Shown here: piece after piece, positions 18,170 to 26,743 of the stretch
Numbering within the stretch: the first letter of the stretch is position 1
How the letters are laid out: each line of letters begins with the position of its first letter
Assembly (NCBI GenBank): GCA_021463145.1
Contig: JAJTWZ010000021.1
Span: 1-64,000, forward strand
Length of the DNA stretch: 64,000 nt
Direction of reading: 5' to 3'
From: Blastocatellia bacterium
GTDB lineage: Bacteria; Acidobacteriota; Blastocatellia; UBA7656; JADIYM01
Made by a program: the position numbers and the translations under genes
Notes under the pieces: model-generated
Database searches by the model: none
What the model was told of the DNA's origin: nothing
The model's input: the letters and a program-made list of their open reading frames with translations, nothing else

Positions 18170-19573
18170 CTACTCCACAGCCGAGTCAACTCCGGCCGGT
18201 TCTCCAGCAAGGACGCGGCGTGCCGCAGCGCGCGCCGCGTCGAGGTCTCGCACTTCGCCGTCGAGTTGAAGCTCGTACACCGCCTTCGTGATTCGGCCTA
18301 TCTCGAGACCTGCGGGGACGCCCAGTTCGAGCAGGTGCCGTCCCTGCAGGATCGGAGGCTCGGGTCCGTCCTCGAGATGCAGCTCGCGGATCCGGCCCGC
18401 GAACCAGTCCGCGGCGTCGCACCGGCGCGCCGCTCCCGTCCGCCCGAGTAAATCCGCTCTCGAAACGCGCGCCAGCAGCCCGCAATGCACGCGGCGCGCG
18501 AGCCGCCTGAAAGCCCCGTCCGTGATGCGCTCCCGGTCCTTGAAGAAATGGGAGGGGACCAGATGCTCGTCGACGAGCGCCAACGTCTGCTCGCGGGCGT
18601 GGTATCCGTCGATGGTGAACACGCGCAGACGGTCGAGCATCGCGCGCGTGGGCTCAACGCCGGCGCGGTCGTGCGCAAGTTGACGGATGCGTCCGTCGAC
18701 CGTATGCGTCGTCGCCGGCTTCCCCAGGTCGTGGCACAGCGCCGCGAGCATGACGGTTGTTCGATGGGAACGCGGGAGCCCGTCGCTTGCCTCGACGGCT
18801 TCATCCACGACGAGTTTCGTGTGCGTCCAGACGTCTCCCTCCGGATGGTGCACAGGATCCTGCGGACAGCCGACGAGTGCGCCCAGTTCCGGAAAGAGTT
18901 TCGGCAGCACTCCGAGCACGCGCAACGCCTCGAGTCCGCTCGACGGCTCGGCGGCTCGCACGAGGAGCTTCTCCATCTCGCCCCAGATGCGCTCGGCGGG
19001 AAGATCGTCGAGTGCAATGCCCCTGCAGAGTTCGATCGTCGCCGGATCGAGAGTGAGACCGTACCGCGCCGCCAACTGCGCTGCACGAAGCACGCGCAGC
19101 GAGTCATCGACGAACGTAGCAGCGTCGACCGCGCGAAGCAGACCCCTCTCGAGGTCCGCGCACCCCCCGTGAGGATCGACGTGCTCGCCGGTAAGAGGAT
19201 CGTACAGAATTGCATTGACGGTGAAGTCGCGCCGCCGGGACGCTTCTTCGACCGGCATGAAAGGATCTCCGGCGACGGTGAACCCGCGGTGTCCCCGTCC
19301 GGTCTTCGATTCGCGGCGCGGGATGGACACGTCGATATCGCCGTCGAATCCGCCGATCCAGACCTTGTACACGGTGAAGCTCTCGCCGACGGTCCCGACG
19401 CGTCCAATCCGCCGGAGAAGCGACTTCAGCGCCGCAGGTTCCACGCCGAAGACCTCCATATCGACGTCCTTCGAGTCGCGTCCCAGCAGTCTATCGCGTA
19501 CCCAGCCGCCGACGACGAATGCTCTCCCGCCTGCCTCGCGGACGCACTCAGCGATGTCGCGTATCGCCTTCAC
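18170..19573 (-). CDS. cca: CCA-adding tRNA nucleotidyltransferase with HD domain
   Basis: This 467-residue protein adds or repairs the 3' CCA end of tRNA. The nucleotidyltransferase head carries GGWVRDRLLGRDSKDVDMEV (residues 22-41), with the metal-binding DxD. RRRDFTVNAILYDPLTGEHV and the RNA/ATP-binding arm with LRVLRAAQLAARYGL follow. The middle has an HD phosphohydrolase domain (HHPEGDVWTHT, LCHDLGKPATT), as in bacterial class II enzymes with repair and phosphatase activity. The C-terminal region is of normal length. It is divergent from the pilin-like gene, only 44 bases away. Confidence 0.95.
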   Translation of the reverse strand: MKAIRDIAECVREAGGRAFVVGGWVRDRLLGRDSKDVDMEVFGVEPAALKSLLRRIGRVGTVGESFTVYKVWIGGFDGDIDVSIPRRESKTGRGHRGFTVAGDPFMPVEEASRRRDFTVNAILYDPLTGEHVDPHGGCADLERGLLRAVDAATFVDDSLRVLRAAQLAARYGLTLDPATIELCRGIALDDLPAERIWGEMEKLLVRAAEPSSGLEALRVLGVLPKLFPELGALVGCPQDPVHHPEGDVWTHTKLVVDEAVEASDGLPRSHRTTVMLAALCHDLGKPATTHTVDGRIRQLAHDRAGVEPTRAMLDRLRVFTIDGYHAREQTLALVDEHLVPSHFFKDRERITDGAFRRLARRVHCGLLARVSRADLLGRTGAARRCDAADWFAGRIRELHLEDGPEPPILQGRHLLELGVPAGLEIGRITKAVYELQLDGEVRDLDAARAAARRVLAGEPAGVDSAVE

Positions 19574-19604
19574 GGCCGCAATGATAGCAGTGGAGGGCCT
19601 CTGC

Positions 19605-19617
19605 TATACTCGGCGGG
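19605..19617 (+). promoter_or_regulatory. TATACT -10 box abutting the start codon
   Basis: TATACT at 19605-19610 is followed by seven bases and then ATG. A transcript starting at the normal distance would begin at or next to the start codon, with no ribosome-binding site. The -35 region is not clear. Confidence 0.45.
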
Positions 19618-20100
19618 ATGCGGCGAAATCCCGAATCCGGTTTCACGCTTCTCGAGGCGATGATGGCAGCGCTCATCCTGTTGATTGCCATCGTGTTCGT
19701 CGCGCAGCTCTTTCTGACGGCAATGCAGCAGAACCAGACGTCGCGTCAATACACACACGCAACGGCCATCGCGCAATCGAAACTCGAGGAATTGAACGCG
19801 CTCCCGATAGAGAAGCTCAGTTACGGCGGAGCGCTCGGTGACGGCGGTGACGGGGGAGAAGACGGACCGGGCGTGCAGGGGTACTTCGAGTTCATAGCCA
19901 TAGACTCGGTCGAGAACGGCAAGATTGGAGTGGTCGAAGATCGCGAGAAGGCGAACTACATGCGATTCTGGCAGATCGAGCCGGATCCCGAAGGATGGCT
20001 CGGCGTCTACCGAATCAGCGTCCGTGTAGTGGCGCTCCGAAACGGAGAAGGGGGCAAACGCGAGGAGGTCACTCTCGCGACGGTCCGATCGCAGTTCTAG
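19618..20100 (+). CDS. type IV pilin-like protein (PilV type)
   Basis: This 160-residue protein has the prepilin cleavage and methylation motif near its start (residues 7-12, GFTLLE), followed by a 20-residue hydrophobic helix. Prepilin peptidase would cut after the glycine. The C-terminal head is mixed and contains a glycine-aspartate-rich loop (about 75-90). The size and the [12 protein letters not shown] stretch after the helix fit minor pilins such as PilV. It stands alone rather than in a pilin cluster. The ATG has no ribosome-binding site and lies seven bases after a TATACT box. Confidence 0.85.
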   Translation: MRRNPESGFTLLEAMMAALILLIAIVFVAQLFLTAMQQNQTSRQYTHATAIAQSKLEELNALPIEKLSYGGALGDGGDGGEDGPGVQGYFEFIAIDSVENGKIGVVEDREKANYMRFWQIEPDPEGWLGVYRISVRVVALRNGEGGKREEVTLATVRSQF

Positions 20101-20138
20101 CGCGAGGCCTGCGCGCTCTTCGATCCGGCGCCGGACAA

Positions 20139-20176
20139 TCGACAATTGCGGAGGCAGGCTCCTATACTCGCCGCCT
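20139..20176 (+). promoter_or_regulatory. sigma-70-type promoter giving a probably leaderless mRNA
   Basis: TCGACA (20139-20144), an 18-base spacer and TATACT (20163-20168) precede the ATG by eight bases. There is no ribosome-binding sequence between them. The message probably starts at the start codon. Confidence 0.5.
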
Positions 20177-21766
20177 ATGGCGACTTCTTCCCCTGACATT
20201 CCAGCCGCGCCAGCAGGCGACGGCGATCCCCGCCTCGCCGAGCTCGACCGCCGAACCGAGGCCGCCCGGTCAGGCGGCGGCGCCGCTCGAATCGAGAAGC
20301 ATCACAGCGCCGGCAAACTGACGGCCCGCGAGCGCATTGAGTTTCTTCTCGACGATGAGTCGTTCGTCGAGGTCGATCCGTTCAAGACGCACCGCTGCCG
20401 CGACTTCGGCATGGAAAAGGAGCAGTATCCGGGCGACGGCGTAGTCGCCGGCCACGGAACCGTGGATGGACGGCGAGTATTTGTTTTCGCGCAGGATTTC
20501 ACCGTTTTCGGCGGCTCGTTGTCCGAGACCAACGCCGAGAAGATCTGCAAGATCATGGATCTGGCCATGAAGGTCGGCGCGCCAGTCGTCGGGCTCAACG
20601 ACTCGGGAGGCGCCCGGATCCAGGAGGGGGTCGCGTCGCTTGGCGGCTACGCCGACATTTTCCTGCGGAACACGCTTGCTTCAGGTGTCGTGCCGCAGAT
20701 CTCCGCGATCATGGGACCGTGCGCCGGAGGGGCGGTCTACTCCCCGGCGATCACCGACTTCAACGTAATGGTGAAGAACACCAGTTATATGTTCATCACC
20801 GGTCCGGATGTCATCAAGCAGGTGACGCACGAGGACGTCACCAAGGAAGATCTTGGCGGTGCGATGACGCACAACACCGCTTCGGGTGTCGCGCACTTCG
20901 CCGCGGACGACGACGAGGCCTGCCTGCTCACAATTCGCGAACTCCTTTCCTACATGCCGTCGAACAACCTCGACGACCCGCCGCGGTTGACGTGCACCGA
21001 CCCGGTCGGCCGTGCCGACGAAGAGTTGAACTCGATCGTCCCCGAACAGTCGAACGTGCCGTACGACATCCGCGACGTCATTCACCGGGTCGTGGATGAC
21101 GGACACCTGCTGGAGGTTCAGCCTCATTACGCCCAGAACATCGTCGTGGGCTTTGCGAGGCTCAACGGCCGGCCGATCGGCATCGTCGCGAATCAACCCG
21201 CCTTTCTCGCCGGAGTACTCGACATCGACGCCTCGGTGAAGGCCGCCCGCTTCGTCAGATTCTGCGACTGTTTCAATATTCCGCTCGTCGTGTTCGAGGA
21301 CGTGCCGGGCTTCCTGCCTGGCATTTCCCAGGAACACGGCGGAATCATCCGGCACGGGGCGAAACTGCTATACGCATTCGCCGAAGCGACGGTCCCGAAG
21401 CTTACGGTTATCACTCGCAAGGCGTACGGCGGCGCTTATTGCGTCATGGCGAGCAAGCACATCCGGACGGACTTCAACGTCGCATATCCAACTGCCGAAA
21501 TCGCGGTAATGGGAGCAGAGGGCGCCGTCGAGATCATCTACCGGCAGGACCTCAAGAATGCCGATGACCCTGTGGCGCTCCGAGCCCGGTTGATCGACGA
21601 ATACCGCTCGAAGTTCGCGTCGCCCTATATCGCGGCGGAGCGTGGCTACGTCGACGAAGTCATCGAACCGCGCGCCACCCGGCCCAAGCTCATCGCGGCA
21701 CTAGAGATGCTCGACACGAAACGCGAAAAGCTGCCGCCGAAAAAGCACGGCAACATTCCGCTCTAG
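20177..21766 (+). CDS. pccB: acyl-CoA carboxylase carboxyltransferase subunit (propionyl-CoA carboxylase beta type)
   Basis: This 529-residue protein transfers the carboxyl group from biotin to an acyl-CoA, most probably propionyl-CoA. The two crotonase-like halves are visible. The N-half has [40 protein letters not shown] and a [16 protein letters not shown] oxyanion loop. The C-half has [40 protein letters not shown] and [20 protein letters not shown]. The length is normal. The biotin-carrying subunit is not next to it, so the holoenzyme partner is encoded elsewhere. The choice between propionyl- and methylmalonyl-type substrate is by resemblance only. Confidence 0.9.
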   Translation: MATSSPDIPAAPAGDGDPRLAELDRRTEAARSGGGAARIEKHHSAGKLTARERIEFLLDDESFVEVDPFKTHRCRDFGMEKEQYPGDGVVAGHGTVDGRRVFVFAQDFTVFGGSLSETNAEKICKIMDLAMKVGAPVVGLNDSGGARIQEGVASLGGYADIFLRNTLASGVVPQISAIMGPCAGGAVYSPAITDFNVMVKNTSYMFITGPDVIKQVTHEDVTKEDLGGAMTHNTASGVAHFAADDDEACLLTIRELLSYMPSNNLDDPPRLTCTDPVGRADEELNSIVPEQSNVPYDIRDVIHRVVDDGHLLEVQPHYAQNIVVGFARLNGRPIGIVANQPAFLAGVLDIDASVKAARFVRFCDCFNIPLVVFEDVPGFLPGISQEHGGIIRHGAKLLYAFAEATVPKLTVITRKAYGGAYCVMASKHIRTDFNVAYPTAEIAVMGAEGAVEIIYRQDLKNADDPVALRARLIDEYRSKFASPYIAAERGYVDEVIEPRATRPKLIAALEMLDTKREKLPPKKHGNIPL

Positions 21767-21790
21767 CCCGGCGTAGGTACGGGTCCATCC

Positions 21791-23179
21791 ATGAAAGAGT
21801 GCTCAACCTGCGCTGGCTGCTTCGACGATCAGGCGCTGTTCTGCCCGACTGATGGCACGCGGCTGGTCGATACCCTCCCGAGTGGCCGCGTGCTCGACGG
21901 CCGTTGGCAACTGGACAGGGTGCTCGGAGTGGGCAGACACGGATCGATCTACGAGGCAACGGACCTCGCCGAGCCGAAACGGGTCCTTTTAAAGACGCTT
22001 CGGCCGATACTTTTCCAGGATCCCGACTCACTCGAGTCGTTTCGCCGCGACGTCGAGAGGCTCACCGCCTTCTCGCACCCGAATGCCGGCGCCGTCTACG
22101 CGGGAGGTCAACTCGCAAACGGCGGCGCATATCTCGCGGGAGAGTTCGTCTCCGGTCCTCTGCTTCGAAAGGTCGTCGAAGACGAAGGGGGGCTCTCGGT
22201 CGCCCGTGCGGTGCGCATTGCGATCGGCATGGCCGACGCTCTTGCCTCTGCCCATTCGATCGGTCTGTTGCATCGAGACGTGAAGCCCGGAAACGTCCTG
22301 CTCGAGCCGGCAGACGGCGGCGAGACCGCAAAGCTTGTCGACTTCGAGTCCACGCGGTGGGCGCAAATGGCTGGCGGATCGTCGCTGACGTCCACGGGTT
22401 CGCTTGTTGTACGGCTTCCGCACTATTCATCTCCAGAGGTATGCCGGGGAGAAGCTGCTACCGCCGCTTCTGACATCTACGCTCTCGGGATCGTGCTTTA
22501 CGAGATGTTGACCGGAAAGCCGCCATTCATCGCTCCCGTGCCGACGGCCGTCATCATCATGCACGTCACCGATACGCCGGAGCCGCCTGCCGCCGTTCGT
22601 CCGGAGGTGCCGAAGGCCGTGAACCGCGCTGTCCTTCAGGCGCTCGAGAAGAAGCCAGGCGATAGATTCGAGACGGCGGACGCAATGGCCAGCGCACTGC
22701 GTGCGGCACTCGGCGCCTGCCGCGACGTGTCGCCGGGTTCCGTGCGCGAGGGCCTCGGCGTGGTTGCCGAAGCGGCGAATGCCGAGGCGGCGGCGCTTGC
22801 GCGGGAGCGCGCGCGCGACACAGACGGACTGCTCAAGTTGACGTTGTCGATTCACGATGCTTCCGACGACTCGAAGGAGTCGCGCAAGATCGAGGGAGTC
22901 GTCCGGGACATGAGCGAGAACGGCATGCGAATCGAGACCGGCACGGTCGAGACCGGCCAGCTCAACGTGATTCGCGATCACACGACCGCATTCAAGAACC
23001 GGCTCGAGATCGATGTCCGGCTGCCTGACGGTCCGATCCACATCAGCGGATTCGCGGCCTGGTACAAGCCGGCGCCCGACGGCATAAACTGGAGTGTCGG
23101 CGTTTACATCCGAGACATGCCGAGCGCCGACCGGGTCCGCTATCAGGCGTACCTGGCCGGCCTGGCTGCGAGTGGGTGA
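21791..23179 (+). CDS. Ser/Thr protein kinase-like protein with zinc-ribbon head and PilZ tail
   Basis: This 462-residue protein has three parts. Residues 3-25 form a zinc-ribbon-like knuckle (CSTCAGCF, then FCPTDGT). Residues 38-300 form an Hanks-type kinase: a glycine-loop-like GVGRHGSIYEA, a candidate lysine in VLLKTLRP, the catalytic HRDVKPGNVLLEP, and LYEMLTGKPPF. The metal-binding DFG is replaced by DFE, so activity may be altered or lost. Residues 345-455 resemble a PilZ domain (RKIEGVVRDMSENGMRIETG), although its cyclic di-GMP-binding RxxxR arginines are not obvious. The protein lacks a membrane segment. Kinase plus PilZ suggests a link between second-messenger and phosphorylation signals. 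Confidence 0.82.
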   Translation: MKECSTCAGCFDDQALFCPTDGTRLVDTLPSGRVLDGRWQLDRVLGVGRHGSIYEATDLAEPKRVLLKTLRPILFQDPDSLESFRRDVERLTAFSHPNAGAVYAGGQLANGGAYLAGEFVSGPLLRKVVEDEGGLSVARAVRIAIGMADALASAHSIGLLHRDVKPGNVLLEPADGGETAKLVDFESTRWAQMAGGSSLTSTGSLVVRLPHYSSPEVCRGEAATAASDIYALGIVLYEMLTGKPPFIAPVPTAVIIMHVTDTPEPPAAVRPEVPKAVNRAVLQALEKKPGDRFETADAMASALRAALGACRDVSPGSVREGLGVVAEAANAEAAALARERARDTDGLLKLTLSIHDASDDSKESRKIEGVVRDMSENGMRIETGTVETGQLNVIRDHTTAFKNRLEIDVRLPDGPIHISGFAAWYKPAPDGINWSVGVYIRDMPSADRVRYQAYLAGLAASG

Positions 23180-23266
23180 CCGGCGCCGTCAACCGGCGTT
23201 CGGCGCATGCCAAGCCAGAATAGGCTGTTTTATGATTGGTCAGCTTCCGAAGGAGGAATTTCGACT

Positions 23267-23821
23267 ATGAGCACCACAGGGAACGCGAGCGGAGACAACC
23301 GGAACTGGCTGCAGAGGCTCGCCGACAAGATCCCGGGGATCTCGGGATACCAGGCCAAGGAGACCCGTCGCGACGTCGACAAGCTTTTCCGGGTCACGCT
23401 GGCGGATCGGTTGCGACGCCTCAAGGACACGACGTCGGCCGTGGTTCGCGATCTGACCGATGGCGGCCGGCTGTTCGAAGTGGCTCCAGTCGAGCGCGTT
23501 TCGAAGAAAATCGACACGCTCGAGAATCGCGTCCGGTTTGCGACCTACGGCTACGCCGGGTTCTTCGACGCCGTTCAGATCAAGGAAGACCAACTCGACA
23601 TGCTCTACCGTTTCGACGTCGGATTGGTCGAGCGGATCGAGAACATCGAAGGACAGGCTGCGGCGTTGCGCGCGGCGACCGCTACCGCGACCGAACTGAA
23701 GGCGGCCACGTCGGCTCTGGAGCAATCGCTCGACGATCTGCACCACACCTTCGACACGCGCCACGATTCGCTCAACGGATTCGGATCGGCGGAGGCGCCG
23801 GGCCGGCCGCTCTTCTCGTAA
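23267..23821 (+). CDS. conserved hypothetical protein paired with an SPFH protein
   Basis: ATG 23267 follows AGGAGG at a good distance. The 184-residue product has no signal peptide or membrane segment. It contains [20 protein letters not shown] near the start, an arginine-rich helical middle ([20 protein letters not shown]), a tyrosine-rich [11 protein letters not shown], and a C-terminal coiled coil (about 135-175). No family is recognised. It lies 56 bases before the SPFH gene on the same strand, which suggests joint function at a membrane or protein scaffold. Confidence 0.7.
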   Translation: MSTTGNASGDNRNWLQRLADKIPGISGYQAKETRRDVDKLFRVTLADRLRRLKDTTSAVVRDLTDGGRLFEVAPVERVSKKIDTLENRVRFATYGYAGFFDAVQIKEDQLDMLYRFDVGLVERIENIEGQAAALRAATATATELKAATSALEQSLDDLHHTFDTRHDSLNGFGSAEAPGRPLFS

Positions 23822-23877
23822 CGTCGGTCGGCGGCGCTGGAGCCGCGGTTCATTCCTTCTTTCCCAGAGGAGTTTTC

Positions 23878-24957
23878 ATGGCAATCGAAGTCATTCAATA
23901 CCTCGACGAATCCGGAACCGAGATCGTCCATCGCATTCCCGAGTCCGGTCCGGCCGACATCAAGATGGGCGCTCAACTCGTCGTGCAGGAGAACCAGTCT
24001 GCCGTTTTCTTCCGGGACGGCAAGGCGCTCGACGTGTTCGGGCCCGGCCGGCACACGATCACGACGATGAACGTGCCGATAATCTCGGATGCATTCAAGC
24101 TGCCGTTCGGCGGCGACGCTCCGTTCACGGCAAGCGTGATGTACGTTGCCAGACACACCTTCCTCGACCTGAAATGGGGAACGAAGGATCCGGTGATGCT
24201 GCGCGATCCGTCTATGGGCGGGCTGCCGGTAATGCTCCGCGCGTTCGGCAAGTTCTCGATGCGAGTCGCCGATCCCCAGCTGTTCGTTTCCACGGTCGTC
24301 GGCACGCGGGGCTTCGTTTCGACGAACACGATCGTGGATTACCTGCGCGATCTCATAGCCAGCAACCTGCGCGACATTCTCGGGACGAACTTCAACGACG
24401 TGTTTGCGCTGCCGGGTTTGACGAAGGAGATCGAAGCGGCCGTGAAGGCCGAAACGTCGACCGAGTTCGCGCAGCAGGGTCTCGAACTGGTGAACATCGT
24501 TCTTGGCTCGATTTCGCTTCCTGAGGAAGTTCAGGAAATGATCAAGCAGGGTCAGGCGAAACTCTACGCCGCGAACTACGAGACGATGGCGCAGAAGAAC
24601 CGTCAGGACCAACTCGGCGTCGATTACATGAAGTACCAGGCAGGGCAGGCTCTCAATAACGCGGCCCAGAATCCGGGGGGACCCAGCGAAGGCATGGGCC
24701 TCGGGATGGGCTTCGGGATGGGCCAGATGATGGCTCAGCAGATGGGGCAGGCGATGGCGGGTGTGAACCAGCCTGCGCCGCAGGCCGCTCCGGTTGCTGG
24801 CGCTCCGGCGGGGGGCGGCGACGCCCCGATGACGAAGGAGCGTATCCAGGCCACCCTCGACAACCTCGACGAGCAGCTTGCTTCCGGAAAGCTCTCCGAA
24901 GAGACGTACAACAAGCTCACGGCGAAGTGGCAGAAACGGCTGGAGGAATTCGGCTGA
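23878..24957 (+). CDS. SPFH-domain protein (YdjI/virion-core-like) with C-terminal SHOCT-like segment
   Basis: This 359-residue protein starts at ATG 23878 after GAGGAG. Residues 5-260 resemble the SPFH/YdjI group ([20 protein letters not shown], then [11 protein letters not shown] and [20 protein letters not shown]), which scaffold membrane or envelope assemblies. A Gly/Met-rich low-complexity linker follows ([20 protein letters not shown]). The last 35 residues form a short helical pair ([20 protein letters not shown], then [15 protein letters not shown]) like the SHOCT motif that mediates oligomer contacts. No membrane segment is seen. It forms a pair with the preceding gene. Confidence 0.85.
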   Translation: MAIEVIQYLDESGTEIVHRIPESGPADIKMGAQLVVQENQSAVFFRDGKALDVFGPGRHTITTMNVPIISDAFKLPFGGDAPFTASVMYVARHTFLDLKWGTKDPVMLRDPSMGGLPVMLRAFGKFSMRVADPQLFVSTVVGTRGFVSTNTIVDYLRDLIASNLRDILGTNFNDVFALPGLTKEIEAAVKAETSTEFAQQGLELVNIVLGSISLPEEVQEMIKQGQAKLYAANYETMAQKNRQDQLGVDYMKYQAGQALNNAAQNPGGPSEGMGLGMGFGMGQMMAQQMGQAMAGVNQPAPQAAPVAGAPAGGGDAPMTKERIQATLDNLDEQLASGKLSEETYNKLTAKWQKRLEEFG

Positions 24958-25052
24958 CATCGTGAGGAACGCCGCACGGAACCGGACGTTTACGGATCGG
25001 CACCGTGCGGCGCTCCGCGCTCTTCGCGACTTGCCGGTGCGGCGGAGGATCC

Positions 25053-26687
25053 ATGCTGGCGCGCCGTTTTCTTATTCCAAGCCTGCTAGCGTTGTCCGCG
25101 TGCCCGTTCGGCTGGCCGTTACCGGCGGTCGCCCAGGAGGCCGCGACGGCCCGCGTCGTTTTCGACGACGCCGCAGCGTCCCGGAAGCGAGCGGTGGAGC
25201 GCGTCCTGGGGCTCGTAGACCGGATTGCGGATGATGCCCGGTCGCTCGAGGATCCGAAAACGAGGCTTGCGATCCAGGTGCAGTCCGCGGCGCTACTCTG
25301 GCCGCTCTCGCCGGATAGATCGCGCGAAGTATACGTCGAGGCGTTCGAGGCGCTCGCGCCGCCGCCGTCGGCAAGCACCGAGGTTCGGCAGCGTGCCGAC
25401 GGGCTTCGCGGCGAACTGCTCACGGCAATCGCCCGCCGCGACCCGGCGCTTGCCGAGAAGCTGGCTTCGCGGGCGGCTGCATCTGAAGCCGCTGCGTCGA
25501 CGGATTCGGGCTCGCGCGCCGAGATGCTTGCGAACCTCGCGCTCGAGATGGTGGGCAGCGATCCGGGGCGCGCCGCCGCCCTCGGACGTCAGTCGCTGGA
25601 TGAGAGGCTGACGCCAGCGCTCATCCGATTTCTCGTGGTCCTTCGCGGCGTGGAGCCCGCACGGGCGGATTCGATCTTCGCCGCGGCTCTCGAGGTATTC
25701 GCGAGAAGCCTGTCCCCGCGAATCTCGGAGGCGCGAGTTCTGGGCGATTACCTTGGCGCGAACGGGCAGACGCACGTGGATGGCGTGCCCGCCGCTGCCA
25801 TCCGGGCGTTTCTCGATGTCGCGTTCCGGCTCATTGCGAGCACGCAGCTCGACTCGAGCGAGGCCTCGGCGGCGTACTTCCTCGGCCGGTCGATCGGTGC
25901 GTCGTTTCCCCGATACCTTCCGGAGCGTGCTGCCGAACTGGAGCGCCGGCTTGCCGTGCTCGGCCAGTCCGTCTCCCGCGGGCTGGCCGCGGCTGGCCCG
26001 GCGGACATTCGCGCCGAGACTGCCGATTCGAAGCGCGCGCGCGATGCGGACGCCGCCTTCGGGCGCGACGACTATAAGACCGCTCATGCCGAAGCCGCGG
26101 CGATCGAGGACCTCGAGCTGAAGACTCGTGTCTACTCGGCCGGCGTCCTGCGTCTCGTGGCGCTCCGGCGGTTCGAAGACGCGACGCAGGAGATCGAGCA
26201 GGTGCCGAGCCCGGCGCGCCGCGCCACGCTTCTGGTTCAGATAGCGCACGCGGCTGCGGCGCGCGGCGACACCGTGACGGCAGAAGCGTCCCTGGCGTCC
26301 GCTGTTCGTGAGTCGCTTCGCGAGCAGAAGGTCGCACCGCGATTGCAATCGCTCATGTCGATCGTCGCGGGATTCTCGAGCCTGGATGCGATGCGCGGCT
26401 TCGAAACGCTCGAAACCGCAATCGAGGCCATCAACAAGGCGGTCCGCTCAATCGACGCGGACGCGCCCGGCAAACAGCCGCCTCCAGCCGTTTCACTCAA
26501 CTTCGACGCCACGTTCGGGAGGCTCGCCGTCCAGGATTTTGAACGCGCACTCCTGCTTGCCGGGCGATTCGATCCGCGTGGGCATCGCCTGCTTGCGGAG
26601 CTCGCCGTGTGCCGCGGCGCGCTTGCGGCCTTCGGCGATATGCAGGATCAGGACGTGGCAGACGAAGAGGTGTTGTCGGGTGGGTAG
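25053..26687 (+). CDS. secreted helical repeat protein of unknown function
   Basis: I use ATG 25053, with GGCGGAGG just upstream, instead of a longer frame. The 544-residue protein has a signal peptide (about 1-28, ending AVAQ). Almost all the rest is alanine- and arginine-rich helices, spaced like tetratricopeptide or related repeats. Two separate stretches (RDPALAEKLASRAA and RFEDATQEIEQVPSPARR) look like helix pairs. There is no catalytic motif. It is probably a periplasmic adaptor; acidobacterial genomes carry many such proteins. The sigma-54-like promoter of the next gene starts at its stop codon. Confidence 0.65.
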   Translation: MLARRFLIPSLLALSACPFGWPLPAVAQEAATARVVFDDAAASRKRAVERVLGLVDRIADDARSLEDPKTRLAIQVQSAALLWPLSPDRSREVYVEAFEALAPPPSASTEVRQRADGLRGELLTAIARRDPALAEKLASRAAASEAAASTDSGSRAEMLANLALEMVGSDPGRAAALGRQSLDERLTPALIRFLVVLRGVEPARADSIFAAALEVFARSLSPRISEARVLGDYLGANGQTHVDGVPAAAIRAFLDVAFRLIASTQLDSSEASAAYFLGRSIGASFPRYLPERAAELERRLAVLGQSVSRGLAAAGPADIRAETADSKRARDADAAFGRDDYKTAHAEAAAIEDLELKTRVYSAGVLRLVALRRFEDATQEIEQVPSPARRATLLVQIAHAAAARGDTVTAEASLASAVRESLREQKVAPRLQSLMSIVAGFSSLDAMRGFETLETAIEAINKAVRSIDADAPGKQPPPAVSLNFDATFGRLAVQDFERALLLAGRFDPRGHRLLAELAVCRGALAAFGDMQDQDVADEEVLSGG

Positions 26688-26701
26688 GCTCGCGCTTTGC
26701 G
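26686..26701 (+). promoter_or_regulatory. possible sigma-54 promoter of the activator gene
   Basis: GG at 26687-26688 and GC at 26699-26700 are separated by exactly ten bases, in the context AGGCTCG then TTGC. This agrees with most of the TGGCACG-N4-TTGCA consensus. The start codon lies 43 bases further on. It may allow self-activation. Confidence 0.35.
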
Positions 26702-26743
26702 ATCGGCCGGGTTTGGGCGAGACTTCTCGCAGCCCGACGCACC

